From: Janthinobacterium silvisoli
Lineage (GTDB): Bacteria > Pseudomonadota > Gammaproteobacteria > Burkholderiales > Burkholderiaceae_D
DNA length: 64,000 nucleotides
Reading direction: 5' to 3'
Assembly (NCBI RefSeq): GCF_014200725.1
Contig: NZ_JACHCL010000001.1
Location: 2,170,001 to 2,234,000 of the forward strand
This document shows positions 52,282 to 61,360 of this stretch, one piece after another. Each line of letters starts with the position of its first letter. The first letter of the stretch is position 1. A program made the position numbers and the translations under genes. The notes under the pieces were generated by a model. It was not told the origin of the DNA, did no database searches, and worked only from the letters and a program-made list of their open reading frames with translations.

Positions 52282-52299
52282 CTACACTAGCGGCTTTGC
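52282..52299 (+). promoter_or_regulatory. Candidate promoter element upstream of MFS transporter gene
   Basis: CTACACTAGCGGCTTTGC matches 17 of 18 bases with the string upstream of panB (38540). TACACT would be the -10, about 145 bases before the MFS start. The -35 is not obvious. It lies in the puuD-MFS divergent region. Confidence 0.4.
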
Positions 52300-52433
52300 C
52301 GTAGTTGGTATTAAATTCATCATATGCCCGTCTGGTCTCAAACACCAGCACCGCCAGCAAAATCTGTCCATTTCTCCATGAGCGAACGCCTTTTTTCCAG
52401 ACCATCTTCCCCTCTTTATCCGCAGGGACAGCC

Positions 52434-53579
52434 ATGAAGCAAATGCCATGGCGCGACTTCTTTGCCCTGGTGGTCAGCATCGGCGTGGTGGGCCTGGGGC
52501 TGGGCGCCACCATGCCGCTCACGGCGCTGACGCTCGATCAGCGCGGCGTGGGCACCGACATCATCGGCATGATCACGGCCGTCAGCGCCATCGGCATCCT
52601 GGCCGCCTCGCCATTCGTGGCTCGCTGGGTAGCGCGTTTCGGTCCGCGCGCCACCATGCTGGGCGCCGTGTGGATCGCCTCCCTTGCCACCATGTCCATG
52701 CAGTTCAGCGACAGCCTGCTGGCCTGGAGTCTGCTGCGCTTTGTGTTCGGCGGCGCCATGGGCGTGCTGTTTACCATCGGCGAAGCGTGGATCAACCGCC
52801 TGGCGCCCGACAATTCGCGGGGACGGGTGGTGGCCATGTACACCACCAGCTTTACCTTTTTCCAGCTGATCGGCCCCGCGCTGGTAGCACTCTTCAACGA
52901 CAAGATCAGCTGGAGCTTCGCCGCCTGCGGCTTGCTGTTTTTACTGGCCTTGCCGGGACTGATGCTGATCTCGAACAGCGGCCCGCAGCAAGAAGCAGAA
53001 GAGCAAGGCGTGCGCTGGACACTGATCCTGCCGCGCATGCCGATGATCGTGCTGGGCGCCGCCTTCTTTGCCCTGTTCGATACGCTGGCGCTCAGCCTCC
53101 TGCCCCTGTACGCGATGCGGCACGGTATCGCCACCGACCTGGCCCTGCTGTCGGCCACGGTGGTGCTGGTGGGCGACACGGGCTTGCAGTTCGCGCTGGG
53201 ATGGATGGCCGATCATTTTGGCCGCGCCAAAGTGCATGCCGGTTGCGGCGTAGCCGTCTGCCTGCTGCTGCCGCTACTGCCGTTTGCCGTCAATACGCCC
53301 TGGTTGTGGTGGACCTTGCTGCTGCTCCTGGGCGCTGCCGCCGGCGGCATCTATATGCTGGCGCTGGTCGCCTGTGGCGAACGGTTTACCGGCTTGTCGC
53401 TGACCAGCGCCAGCGCCATCGTCAACGCCACCTGGGGCGTCACCAGCGGCGGCGGCCCCCTGCTGACGGGCGTGTTGATGCAATCCGTGGGCGTCAACGC
53501 CCTGCCTGCCGTGATGTGGGTGTGCGCCGCCATCTTTGTCGGCAGCGCCGTGTGGGAGCGCAAAAAGGGTATCGTCTAA
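52434..53579 (+). CDS. MFS transporter (YcaD/UMF2-like)
   Basis: This 381-residue major facilitator has about 12 membrane helices in two halves. The loop after helix 2 reads RWVARFGPRATMLGAVW, and another after helix 8 reads GWMADHFGRAKVHAG; both are MFS motif A-like. FVFGGAMGVLFTIGEAWINRLAPDNSRGRVVAMYTTSF is typical of the YcaD-type family. The substrate is unknown. Start at 52434 has GCAGGGA upstream; frames extending to 52305 have no similarity. Divergence from puuD hints at a link to polyamine or amino-acid metabolism, but this is weak. Confidence 0.85.
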   Translation: MKQMPWRDFFALVVSIGVVGLGLGATMPLTALTLDQRGVGTDIIGMITAVSAIGILAASPFVARWVARFGPRATMLGAVWIASLATMSMQFSDSLLAWSLLRFVFGGAMGVLFTIGEAWINRLAPDNSRGRVVAMYTTSFTFFQLIGPALVALFNDKISWSFAACGLLFLLALPGLMLISNSGPQQEAEEQGVRWTLILPRMPMIVLGAAFFALFDTLALSLLPLYAMRHGIATDLALLSATVVLVGDTGLQFALGWMADHFGRAKVHAGCGVAVCLLLPLLPFAVNTPWLWWTLLLLLGAAAGGIYMLALVACGERFTGLSLTSASAIVNATWGVTSGGGPLLTGVLMQSVGVNALPAVMWVCAAIFVGSAVWERKKGIV

Positions 53580-53582
53580 GCG

Positions 53583-53978
53583 CTATTTTTTCAGCTGCGC
53601 CAGCCGCCGCTGCAATTCCTCGGCCACCGGATAATTCGGATTGGCCTGCTTGAAAGCGCTCCACTCCGCCTGCGCCGTCCGGGCATCGCCCGCCTTCAGC
53701 AAGGCGTCGATCTTGACCAGCCAGGTAGCAGGGTCCAGCTTTGCCGACGCTGGCGAGGGTGCAGCCACCGCCGCTTGCTGCGATGCCGGCGCCGATTCCG
53801 CAGCCGGCCGGACTGGCGCCTGCTTCTTGCGGAACCAGTCCACGCCGGTCAGGTTCAAGGTCAGCAGCACGGCAACGGCCAGCCCCAGAGGTATGCGCCA
53901 GCGCGTCAGGTAATCGGGGGCTTTTTTGGGCGCTTGATTAGCCGGTGGCGGCGCGTCCTTGTCATCGTTGTTATTCAT
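53583..53978 (-). CDS. Hypothetical membrane-anchored protein with TPR-like C-terminus
   Basis: This 131-residue protein has a proline/lysine-rich cytoplasmic N-terminus (1-27) and one membrane helix (about 28-46, IPLGLAVAVLLTLNLTG). A basic stop (WFRKK) and an alanine/proline linker (52-80) follow, then a helical periplasmic end. That end, LVKIDALLKAGDARTAQAEWSAFKQANPNYPVAEELQRRL, looks like one to two TPR-type helices. No family name is recognised. AAGGAGA lies 7 bases before the start, and CTACACT (54009-54015, minus) may be its -10. It converges with the MFS gene, 3 bases apart. Confidence 0.72.
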   Translation of the reverse strand: MNNNDDKDAPPPANQAPKKAPDYLTRWRIPLGLAVAVLLTLNLTGVDWFRKKQAPVRPAAESAPASQQAAVAAPSPASAKLDPATWLVKIDALLKAGDARTAQAEWSAFKQANPNYPVAEELQRRLAQLKK

Positions 53979-54008
53979 GCCAGGTCTCCTTCATTGGTGA
54001 CAGGGCCA

Positions 54009-54015
54009 GTGTAGC
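54009..54015 (-). promoter_or_regulatory. Possible -10 element of the membrane-anchored hypothetical gene
   Basis: The minus strand reads CTACACTGGC, like other candidate -10 elements in the window, about 31 bases before the start codon at 53978. A -35 is not clear. Confidence 0.3.
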
Positions 54016-54157
54016 CGAACTATGCGGCGGACACAGTGAAATCCAGGTAAAAGCAGCTATCGTCTAAGCTTTAGCGTGCGCTGCCCAACAGAACCGCAAT
54101 CGTGCGGCACGCAAAAAGGTCTACCATGGAAAGCCACGCCAACCTGGAGTTCCGGAC

Positions 54158-55612
54158 ATGCTCAAGCTCAAAGACCCGGCGCTGCTGCGCCAGCAATGCT
54201 ATATCAACGGCCAGTGGCTGGACGCCGCTGGCGGCAAGCACGCGGACGTGGCCAATCCCGCCACCGGCGAGGCCATCGGCCATGTACCGGCCATGGGCAC
54301 GCAGGAAACCGCGCAGGCGATTGCCGCAGCCAATGCGGCCTGGCCCGCCTGGCGCAAGAAAAGCGCCAGCGAACGCGCCAGCTATATGCGCCGCTGGAAC
54401 GACTTGATGCTGGAGCACGCCGATGATCTGGCGCTGATCATGACGGCAGAACAGGGCAAGCCGCTGGCGGAAGCCAAGGGCGAAGTACAGTACGCGGCCT
54501 CGTTCATCGAATGGTTCGCTGAAGAAGGCAAGCGCGTGGCGGGCGACACCGTGGCATCGCCGTGGCCGGACCGCCGCATCGTGGTGACGAAAGAGCCGAT
54601 CGGCGTCTGCGCCGCCATCACGCCATGGAATTTTCCAGCCGCGATGATCACGCGCAAAGTGGGCCCGGCCCTGGCGGCCGGCTGCCCCATCATCGTCAAG
54701 CCGGCCGGCCTGACGCCATTTTCCGCGCTGGCGCTGGCCGTGCTGGCCGAACGGGCCGGCATACCGCCTGGCGTGTTCAATGTCATTACGGGTTCCTCGC
54801 AAGAGATAGGCGACGAGATGACATCGAACCCGCTGGTGCGCAAACTCAGTTTCACGGGATCGACGGAAGTGGGCCGCATGCTGATGCGCCAGTGCGCGCC
54901 CACGATTAAAAAGCTCTCTTTGGAACTGGGCGGCAATGCACCATTCATCGTGTTCGACGACGCCGACCTGGACGCGGCCGTGGAAGGCGCCATCGCATCG
55001 AAATACCGCAACGCGGGCCAAACCTGCGTGTGCGCCAACCGCCTGTATGTGCAGGATGGCGTGTACGACGCGTTCGCCGAAAAACTGGTGGCCGCCGTGG
55101 AAAAACTCAAGGTGGGCAATGGTGTCGATGAAGGCGTCACGCAGGGCCCGCTGATCGAAGAAAAAGCCGTCAGGAAGGTGGAACAGCATGTGGCCGATGC
55201 GCTGGCCAAGGGCGGCCGACTACTGACGGGTGGCAAGCGCCACGCACTGGGTCACAGCTTCTTCCAGCCCACGGTCATCGCCAACGTCACCAGCGAGATG
55301 CTGGTGGCGCACGAAGAAACCTTCGGCCCACTGGCGCCCCTGTTCCGCTTCCACAAGGATGAAGAAGCGGTGGCGCTGGCCAACGATACGGAATTTGGCC
55401 TGGCCGCGTATTTTTACTCACGCGATATCGGCCGTATCTGGCGAGTGGCCGAAGGCCTGGAGGCCGGCATGGTGGGCGTGAACACGGGCCTGATCTCGAC
55501 CGAAGTGGCGCCCTTTGGCGGCGTCAAGCAATCAGGCCTGGGCCGCGAAGGATCGCATTACGGCATCGACGATTATCTGGTGATCAAATATATCTGCATG
55601 GGCGGGATTTAA
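54158..55612 (+). CDS. gabD: Succinate-semialdehyde dehydrogenase (GabD-like)
   Basis: This 484-residue aldehyde dehydrogenase oxidises succinate semialdehyde to succinate, the last step of 4-aminobutyrate breakdown. EQGKPLAEAKGEV (about 98-110) is diagnostic of SSADH. The catalytic glutamate 256 is in LELGGNAPF, cysteine 290 in GQTCVCANR, and the cofactor loop is FTGSTEVGR. GGAG precedes the ATG. It lies 2 kb from the putrescine cluster that yields 4-aminobutyrate, although gabT is not present in the window. Related family members act on glutarate semialdehyde (DavD), which is hard to exclude. Confidence 0.9.
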   Translation: MLKLKDPALLRQQCYINGQWLDAAGGKHADVANPATGEAIGHVPAMGTQETAQAIAAANAAWPAWRKKSASERASYMRRWNDLMLEHADDLALIMTAEQGKPLAEAKGEVQYAASFIEWFAEEGKRVAGDTVASPWPDRRIVVTKEPIGVCAAITPWNFPAAMITRKVGPALAAGCPIIVKPAGLTPFSALALAVLAERAGIPPGVFNVITGSSQEIGDEMTSNPLVRKLSFTGSTEVGRMLMRQCAPTIKKLSLELGGNAPFIVFDDADLDAAVEGAIASKYRNAGQTCVCANRLYVQDGVYDAFAEKLVAAVEKLKVGNGVDEGVTQGPLIEEKAVRKVEQHVADALAKGGRLLTGGKRHALGHSFFQPTVIANVTSEMLVAHEETFGPLAPLFRFHKDEEAVALANDTEFGLAAYFYSRDIGRIWRVAEGLEAGMVGVNTGLISTEVAPFGGVKQSGLGREGSHYGIDDYLVIKYICMGGI

Positions 55613-55621
55613 AGCAGGCGC

Positions 55622-56245
55622 TTATTCAAATCCCCGTATGCGGTCACCGTTGAAATTGGGCAGGCGCCACGCAAAATGCAGGGCCAGGAAACGGAACAGG
55701 AAGCCGGCGCCGATCGATGCCAGCTGCGCCACCGAACTGTCGACCTTGAAGTACAGCAGGCCCACGTACAGGCTGCCTGTAAACAAGGCCACGGTGGCAT
55801 ACACTTCGCGCTGCAGCACCAGCGGGATCTGGTTGCACAAAATATCGCGCAGCAAGCCGCCGAAAACGCCCGTGATCATCCCTGCCAGCACCACGATGGC
55901 CGGGTGCATGCCCGCGCCCATGGCGATGTCGCAGCCAATCACGCAAAAGGCTACCAGGCCCAGGCCATCGACCAGCAAAAAGATGGTGCGCAAATGGTGC
56001 AGATAGCGCGCCACGAAGGCCGTGACGACAGCCGCGCCGACGGTAAACAGCAGATACTCTGGATGCGCGATCCAGCCCAGCGGATAGTGCCCCAGCAGCA
56101 TGTCGCGGATGGTGCCGCCACCCAGCGCGGTGACGGTGCCTATCATGCAGATGCCGAACAGGTCCATGCCGCGCCGCATGCCCATGATGGCGCCCGACAT
56201 CGCTTCGGCGACAATCGCCACCAGATAAATCGTATGTAACAGCAT
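55622..56245 (-). CDS. TRIC-type (UPF0126) membrane protein, possible cation channel
   Basis: This 207-residue protein has about seven membrane helices arranged as two glycine-rich repeats (IGTVTALGGGTIRDMLLG near 36-53 and AGMITGVFGGLLRDILCNQIPLVL near 121-144). This is the bacterial UPF0126/YicG family, structurally related to trimeric intracellular cation channels. The GGGxxRD motifs line the pore in known structures. Physiological cargo is not settled. It lies 4 bases after the penicillin-binding protein gene on the same strand, so the two are co-transcribed. Confidence 0.88.
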   Translation of the reverse strand: MLLHTIYLVAIVAEAMSGAIMGMRRGMDLFGICMIGTVTALGGGTIRDMLLGHYPLGWIAHPEYLLFTVGAAVVTAFVARYLHHLRTIFLLVDGLGLVAFCVIGCDIAMGAGMHPAIVVLAGMITGVFGGLLRDILCNQIPLVLQREVYATVALFTGSLYVGLLYFKVDSSVAQLASIGAGFLFRFLALHFAWRLPNFNGDRIRGFE

Positions 56246-56249
56246 GGTC

Positions 56250-58625
56250 TTACTCTTCCGAAAATGATTTGAGAATTTGTTCGCGTTCGCGCGCTTCGCT
56301 CAGGCTGCGCGCCTCGTTGGCCTTGCTGCTACCGCAACTGACGCTGCTGTGGATAAAATCGTAATTATCCTTGACGCAGTCGCCATCGAGGTATTCGGCA
56401 TACACATAATCGCCATCGAGCATGGCCAGGCCTTCCGGCTCGCTGTGCGCCTGTTCGCGCCGGCCCTGCACGGCCACCTGCATGTAGTCGCGCCAGACGG
56501 GCAGCGCCAGCGTGCCGCCGGTGGCGTTGCCCAGGCTCTTGGGCTGGTCGTAGCCGAGCCAGACGACGGAAACCAGGCCCGAGGAATAGCCGGCAAACCA
56601 GGCGTCATAGGCATTGTTCGAGGTGCCCGTCTTGCCGGCGGCGTCGCTGCGGCCCAGCGCCAGCGCGCCGCGCCCGGTGCCGCTCCTGACCACGTCGCGC
56701 AGTATGCTGTCCATCACGTAGGCGTTGCGGGCGGAGATGATACGCGTACCGGTAATTTCCTCGCCCTTGGCGCGTGGCGCCGTATCGCTGAACAGCACCG
56801 CACCACCGCGGCTGCGCACTTCCTTGATCAGCTTGGGCGGCATTTGCAGTCCATCGTTGGCGAACACCGAATACGCTTGCGCCAGTTGCAGCGGCGTGAC
56901 GGCGCCCGCACCCAGCGCCAGCGGCAGCGAGACGGGATTGCGTGCGCCCTCAAAGCCGAAGCCGGTGGCGAACTGCTGTACATAAGCGGGACCGGCAGCT
57001 TGCATCAGGCTGACGGCTACCAGGTTTTTCGAACGTATCAGCCCGCGCCGCACGCTGATGAAGCCTTCGTAATTGTCGCCATAATTGCGCGGACGCCAGG
57101 GCTGTGCGCCCGTTTCCTGCGGCAGCAGCAAGCGCTGCGTGTCATCCACTTCGCTGCCAGGGAAGTAGCCTTTTTCCAGCGCCGCCGAATACACGAACGG
57201 TTTGAAGCTGGAACCGGGCTGGCGGTAAGCCTGCGTGGCGTGGTTATAGTGGTTGCGGTAAAAATCGAAGCCGCCCGCCATGGCGACGATTTCGCCACTC
57301 TGGGCATCGATGGAAATCACGGCGCCTTCCATCTCCGGTAACTGGCTTAACAGCCAGCGCTTCTTCAGCGCATCGTGCACCACGCGGATCACGCTGCCCT
57401 CGGCCACGGCTTGCTTGCCTTCCAGAGGCAGCTTGCCGCCCAGGCGCGTTTCCGAGGCGGCAACGCTGATCTCTTCGCCATTGCGCAGCTGCGCCGTCAG
57501 CAGGCGCTTGCCGCCAGTGTCCACCTTGCGCACCAGCGCCGCCTGCAGCTCGCCGCTATCCGGATAGGGCGATAACTGGCGCGCCACGCTGTCAGTGGAT
57601 GCGGGCAGGCGCGCTTCCGGGCCGCGATAACCGCGCCGCGCCTGAGCATTGAGCAATCCGTTCCGCAGCGCCTGGTCGGCAGCCCGCTGAGGCGCCATGC
57701 GGATAGTCGTCGTCACATCCAGGCCCATGCTGTACGCGCCTTCGGGATAACTTTGCAATATCAGCTGGCGCGCTTCCTCGACCGCATACGCGGCAGCCTG
57801 CACCGAGCTGTTGCGGCTCTGGTTCAGCACCAGTGGCTCGGCCACGGCCGCATCGTATTCCGCCTGGGTGATGTCACCCAGTTCGCGCATGCGCTGCAAG
57901 ATGTAGCGCTGGCGCAGCTTGGCCCGCGTCGGATTGGCGACCGGGTTGTAGGCTGACGGCGCCTTGGGCAAGCCGGCCAGCATGGCCGCTTCCGCGACAG
58001 TCAGATCGGCCAGCGGCTTGTCGAAATAAATGTTCGATGCAGCGGAAAAACCGTAGGAACGCTCGCCCAGATAAATCTGGTTCATATACAGTTCCAGCAG
58101 CTTGTCCTTGCCGTAATGCTGTTCCAGCTTGTAGGCCAGCAGCATTTCAGTCAGCTTGCGCTGCACGGTTTTGTCGCGCGACAGGAAAAAGCCGCGCGCC
58201 ACCTGCATGGTGATGGTACTGGCGCCCTGCGCATGGCGGCCCGTGACGACGTTGGCCAGGGTCGCCCGCGCCAAGCCCATAAAGTCGACGGCGCCGTGTT
58301 CATAGAAACGCGCATCTTCGATGGCCAGCAAGGCTTGCCGCATGCGCAGCGGGATTTGCTTCAGAGGCAGGAATTCGCGGCGCTCTTCGCCGTATTCAGC
58401 CAGCAGTTCACCCTCGCTGGAAAAAATCCGCAGCGGCAGGGCCGGCTTGTATTGCGCGAGGTGTTCGACGTTCGGCAAGTCCAGCCACGCCTGGCGCAGC
58501 CACCAGCCGCCCGCCAGCGCGGTCGCCAGGGCCAAGCCCAAAGTCACACCCAGGCCGAATTTCACATTCCGGGCCAGCCGGGATTGTGGTTTGCGCACTG
58601 ATTTTTGTTGCGTTTGCTGTTCCAT
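56250..58625 (-). CDS. Penicillin-binding protein 1A family (bifunctional transglycosylase/transpeptidase)
   Basis: This 791-residue inner-membrane enzyme polymerises and cross-links peptidoglycan. A single membrane helix (about 22-44) precedes the GT51 transglycosylase domain, with catalytic E103 in AIEDARFYEHGAVD and GASTITMQVAR and GERSYGFSAAS. The transpeptidase domain has S472-x-x-K475 in GSSFKP, SKN in IRSKNLVAV, and KTGTSN. No PBP1b UB2H domain is seen, so PBP1a-like or the smaller PbpC-adjacent class is likely. Start at 58625 is set by GGAGG seven bases upstream. It is divergent from argP. Confidence 0.92.
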   Translation of the reverse strand: MEQQTQQKSVRKPQSRLARNVKFGLGVTLGLALATALAGGWWLRQAWLDLPNVEHLAQYKPALPLRIFSSEGELLAEYGEERREFLPLKQIPLRMRQALLAIEDARFYEHGAVDFMGLARATLANVVTGRHAQGASTITMQVARGFFLSRDKTVQRKLTEMLLAYKLEQHYGKDKLLELYMNQIYLGERSYGFSAASNIYFDKPLADLTVAEAAMLAGLPKAPSAYNPVANPTRAKLRQRYILQRMRELGDITQAEYDAAVAEPLVLNQSRNSSVQAAAYAVEEARQLILQSYPEGAYSMGLDVTTTIRMAPQRAADQALRNGLLNAQARRGYRGPEARLPASTDSVARQLSPYPDSGELQAALVRKVDTGGKRLLTAQLRNGEEISVAASETRLGGKLPLEGKQAVAEGSVIRVVHDALKKRWLLSQLPEMEGAVISIDAQSGEIVAMAGGFDFYRNHYNHATQAYRQPGSSFKPFVYSAALEKGYFPGSEVDDTQRLLLPQETGAQPWRPRNYGDNYEGFISVRRGLIRSKNLVAVSLMQAAGPAYVQQFATGFGFEGARNPVSLPLALGAGAVTPLQLAQAYSVFANDGLQMPPKLIKEVRSRGGAVLFSDTAPRAKGEEITGTRIISARNAYVMDSILRDVVRSGTGRGALALGRSDAAGKTGTSNNAYDAWFAGYSSGLVSVVWLGYDQPKSLGNATGGTLALPVWRDYMQVAVQGRREQAHSEPEGLAMLDGDYVYAEYLDGDCVKDNYDFIHSSVSCGSSKANEARSLSEAREREQILKSFSEE

Positions 58626-58750
58626 ATGACGACCTCCCTGCTGCGCCATATACCGCGCAAAGAGGCATTGTGCATCGCAACACGGTTATCCTTATGAAAA
58701 TTAAGTATTATTTAGTATTGATAAATTTTTCTAATCTTAGGCGAAGTCCC

Positions 58751-59638
58751 ATGAACCTCAATCCCAAACACACGGACGCCTTTCGCGCCGTCGTCGAGAC
58801 GGGCAGTTTCGAGCAGGCAGCGTTGCAGCTGCACCTGACGTCGCCCGCCATTTCGCAGCGCGTGCGGGCGCTGGAAAGCCAGCTGGGCAATGCACTGATC
58901 GTACGCAGCCGCCCTGCCCGCGCCACGCGCACGGGCCAGCGCCTGATGCAGTATCTGAAGCGCGCCGCGCTGCTGGAAGCGGACCTGGAAGCGGAACTGG
59001 CGGTGCAGCAAGATGCGCCGCTGACCCTGGTGCTGGCGCTGAACGCGGATTCCATGGGCACCTGGTTTTTCCCGGCCCTGTCGGAAGTGCTGATACGCGA
59101 GCGGGTGCTGCTGGACCTGACCGTGGAAGACCAGGACCATACTTATACCTTGCTGGAAACAGGCATGGCGATCGGCTGCATCAGCACGGAAGCCAAGCCC
59201 ATGCGTGGTTGCACGGCCGAGCCGCTGGGCGTGATGCGCTATTGGCTGGTAGCCACACCAGCGTTTCGCCAGCAGTGGTTTGCGCACGGCCTGACGCGCA
59301 AGGCGGCCCGCACGGCGCCCGTGGTGGCGTACACGCGCAAGGACACCCTGCAATCGTCGTTCCTGCAAGAAACGCTGGGCTTGCCTGAAGGAGCCTATCC
59401 CTGCCATTACGTGCCGGGCGCCACCTCGCATTTCAACGCCATCCGCTATGGCCTCGGTTACGGCATGGTGCCCGAGCTGCTGCTGAAGGCCAATACCGAT
59501 GGGGATCTGGTGGAAATGCTGGCGCCCAAGGCGCCCGCCGATGTGGCCCTGTACTGGCACACGTGGAAGGTGCAATCGCCGCGCATGGAGCAGCTGTCGC
59601 GGCAAATCATTGCAGCGGCACGCACAGTGTTGAAGTGA
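58751..59638 (+). CDS. argP: LysR-family regulator ArgP
   Basis: This 295-residue LysR-type regulator has an N-terminal winged helix (1-60, FRAVVETGSFEQAALQLHLTSPAISQRVRALESQLG) and an effector-binding domain. The ArgP/IciA opening, MNLNPKHTDAFRAVVETGSFEQAA, and LALNADSMGTWFFPAL are group features. ArgP senses lysine/arginine and activates the arginine exporter ArgO and other genes in E. coli. argO is not beside it here. The ATG at 58751 is chosen over an open frame reaching 58586. It is divergent from the penicillin-binding protein gene and converges directly with the permease gene. Confidence 0.9.
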   Translation: MNLNPKHTDAFRAVVETGSFEQAALQLHLTSPAISQRVRALESQLGNALIVRSRPARATRTGQRLMQYLKRAALLEADLEAELAVQQDAPLTLVLALNADSMGTWFFPALSEVLIRERVLLDLTVEDQDHTYTLLETGMAIGCISTEAKPMRGCTAEPLGVMRYWLVATPAFRQQWFAHGLTRKAARTAPVVAYTRKDTLQSSFLQETLGLPEGAYPCHYVPGATSHFNAIRYGLGYGMVPELLLKANTDGDLVEMLAPKAPADVALYWHTWKVQSPRMEQLSRQIIAAARTVLK

Positions 59639-60514
59639 TCAGCGCTGCATACCCCAGCGCTTCAGGGTGACCCGCTCCAAGGTGCGGAAACCGATGTTTT
59701 CCACCAGCAAGCCGATCACGATCACGGCCGCCAGGCCCGCGAAGACCTTGTCCGTGTAAAGTTCATTGCGGTTCTGGAAGATGTACCAGCCCAGGCCGCC
59801 TTGCCCCGAAGACGTGGTGCCAAACACCAGTTCGGCTGCGATCAGGGTACGCCAGGCAAAGGCCCAGCCTATCTTCAAACCCGAGACGATCGATGGCAAG
59901 GCGCCCGGCACGAGGATATGCAGCACCAGGCGCAAGCCGCTCAAGCCATAGTTGCGGCCCGCCATGCGCAAGGTTTCAGGCACACTTTGAAACCCTGCAT
60001 AGGTGTTCAAGGCCAGCGGCCACATCACGGAATGCACGATGACGAAGATCAAGCTGCCCCGGCCCAGGCCGAACCAAAGCAGGGCCAACGGCAGCAAGGC
60101 GATGGCAGGCAAGGGATTAAACATGGCGGTCAAGGTTTCCAGCACGTCGCGTCCAATGCGGGTGGAGACGGCGAGCAAGGTCAGCAGGAATGCGGCCAGC
60201 AGACCCAGCACATAACCTTGCAGCAAGACATTCAAGGACGCGCCCGTGCGCGTGAGCAATTCTCCGCTGGCGATGCCGCCCACAAACGCCTGCGCCGTCT
60301 GCCAAAAACTGGGCAATAATAAATCGTTATTGGTCCAGCGCGCCGTGCCTTCCCACAGCAGAGCCAGGACGATCAGGATCAAGCCCTTGCGCCAGCCCGC
60401 CTGTTGCCATAAGTGCTGCCAGCGCGGCAATGGCAGTTCGACGGCGATGCCTGCGGGTGGCGGCGCGGCGTAGACGAATTCCTGGCGGATCGGTGGTTCC
60501 AGCAGCAAACTCAT
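59639..60514 (-). CDS. ABC transporter permease, taurine/sulfonate (SsuC/TauC) type
   Basis: This 291-residue permease has about six membrane helices (first at about 43-60). The EAA-type loop is ETLRMAGRNYGLSGLRLVLHILVPGALPSIVSGLK (about 176-210), the pattern of the nitrate/sulfonate/taurine importers. ELVFGTTSSGQGGLGWYIFQNRNE near 230-253 is also typical. It overlaps the ATPase gene by 4 bases and is the last gene of the four-gene operon. Neighbouring TauD-like dioxygenase suggests taurine or a related sulfonate, though the exact substrate is unproven. Confidence 0.88.
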   Translation of the reverse strand: MSLLLEPPIRQEFVYAAPPPAGIAVELPLPRWQHLWQQAGWRKGLILIVLALLWEGTARWTNNDLLLPSFWQTAQAFVGGIASGELLTRTGASLNVLLQGYVLGLLAAFLLTLLAVSTRIGRDVLETLTAMFNPLPAIALLPLALLWFGLGRGSLIFVIVHSVMWPLALNTYAGFQSVPETLRMAGRNYGLSGLRLVLHILVPGALPSIVSGLKIGWAFAWRTLIAAELVFGTTSSGQGGLGWYIFQNRNELYTDKVFAGLAAVIVIGLLVENIGFRTLERVTLKRWGMQR

Positions 60515-61359
60515 ACGACGCTCCTGTGCAAATCATGTTCGGCCGTTTCGGCGACGGTGGTCTCCTCATCGAACAGCAAGCCGTGGATGCGGCTGCTGGC
60601 CGCCTGGAATTCGGCGCTGCCCGCGCTGTGCAAACCGAATTGATGGCTGTTCAATTCCGCCCTGACCCGGCCCGGATGGGGCGACAGCAGCAAGATGCGG
60701 TTGCCCACCACCAGCGCTTCCTCGATCGAGTGCGTGACGAACACCAGCGTAAAACGCAGTTCTTCCCACAAACGCCCCAGTTCTTCCTGCATCTTGCGCC
60801 GCGTCAAAGCATCGAGCGCGGCGAACGGTTCATCCATCAGCAGCACTTCCGGCTGCATGGCCAGCGCGCGGGCAATCGCCACCCGCTGTTTCATGCCACC
60901 CGACAAGGTATGCGGATGGGCTTGCTCAAAACCGGCCAGGCCCACTTTAGCTATCCAGTGATGGGCACGCTCGCGGGCCGCCACCTTGTCCAGGCGCTTG
61001 CTGGCCAGCAAGGGGAACATCACGTTTTCCAGCACCGTTTTCCACGGTGGCAACTGGTCGAATTCCTGGAACACCACCACCCGGTCCGGCCCCGGCTTTT
61101 TGATCGGCAAACCTTCCATGGTGATGCTGCCCGAGCGAGGGGCAATAAAACCCGCCACCGCTTTCAAGAGCGACGACTTGCCGCAGCCGGATGGTCCCAG
61201 CAAGACAAAACGGTCGCCCCGGAATACGTCAAAACTGACTTCATGCGTGGCGCGCACGGTGCGCTGCTCGCTGCGGTATTCCAGGCTGACCTTGTCGACG
61301 GACAGCAGCGGCGCCACGCCGGCAGGCGGGCGTACCAGTTGAAAAGCAGGTGTGTGCAT
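60511..61359 (-). CDS. ABC transporter ATP-binding protein, taurine/sulfonate (SsuB/TauB) type
   Basis: This 282-residue ATPase has Walker A GPSGCGKSS (about 58-66), Q-loop FQEFDQLPPWKTVLENV, signature LSGGMKQR and Walker B LLMDEPFAALD. The layout is that of nitrate/sulfonate/taurine importers. The ATG at 61359 has AAGGA upstream and lies one base after the binding-protein stop; a longer frame adds 11 residues. A tail of about 40 residues after the core contains no recognised domain. Confidence 0.9.
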   Translation of the reverse strand: MHTPAFQLVRPPAGVAPLLSVDKVSLEYRSEQRTVRATHEVSFDVFRGDRFVLLGPSGCGKSSLLKAVAGFIAPRSGSITMEGLPIKKPGPDRVVVFQEFDQLPPWKTVLENVMFPLLASKRLDKVAARERAHHWIAKVGLAGFEQAHPHTLSGGMKQRVAIARALAMQPEVLLMDEPFAALDALTRRKMQEELGRLWEELRFTLVFVTHSIEEALVVGNRILLLSPHPGRVRAELNSHQFGLHSAGSAEFQAASSRIHGLLFDEETTVAETAEHDLHRSVV

Positions 61360-61360
61360 C

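Noticed and set aside
52448-53653. 401-codon open frame in another frame of the MFS gene
   Set aside because: Arg/Pro/Ala-rich sequence with no membrane helices. The other frame encodes a typical 12-helix transporter with a good ribosome binding site.
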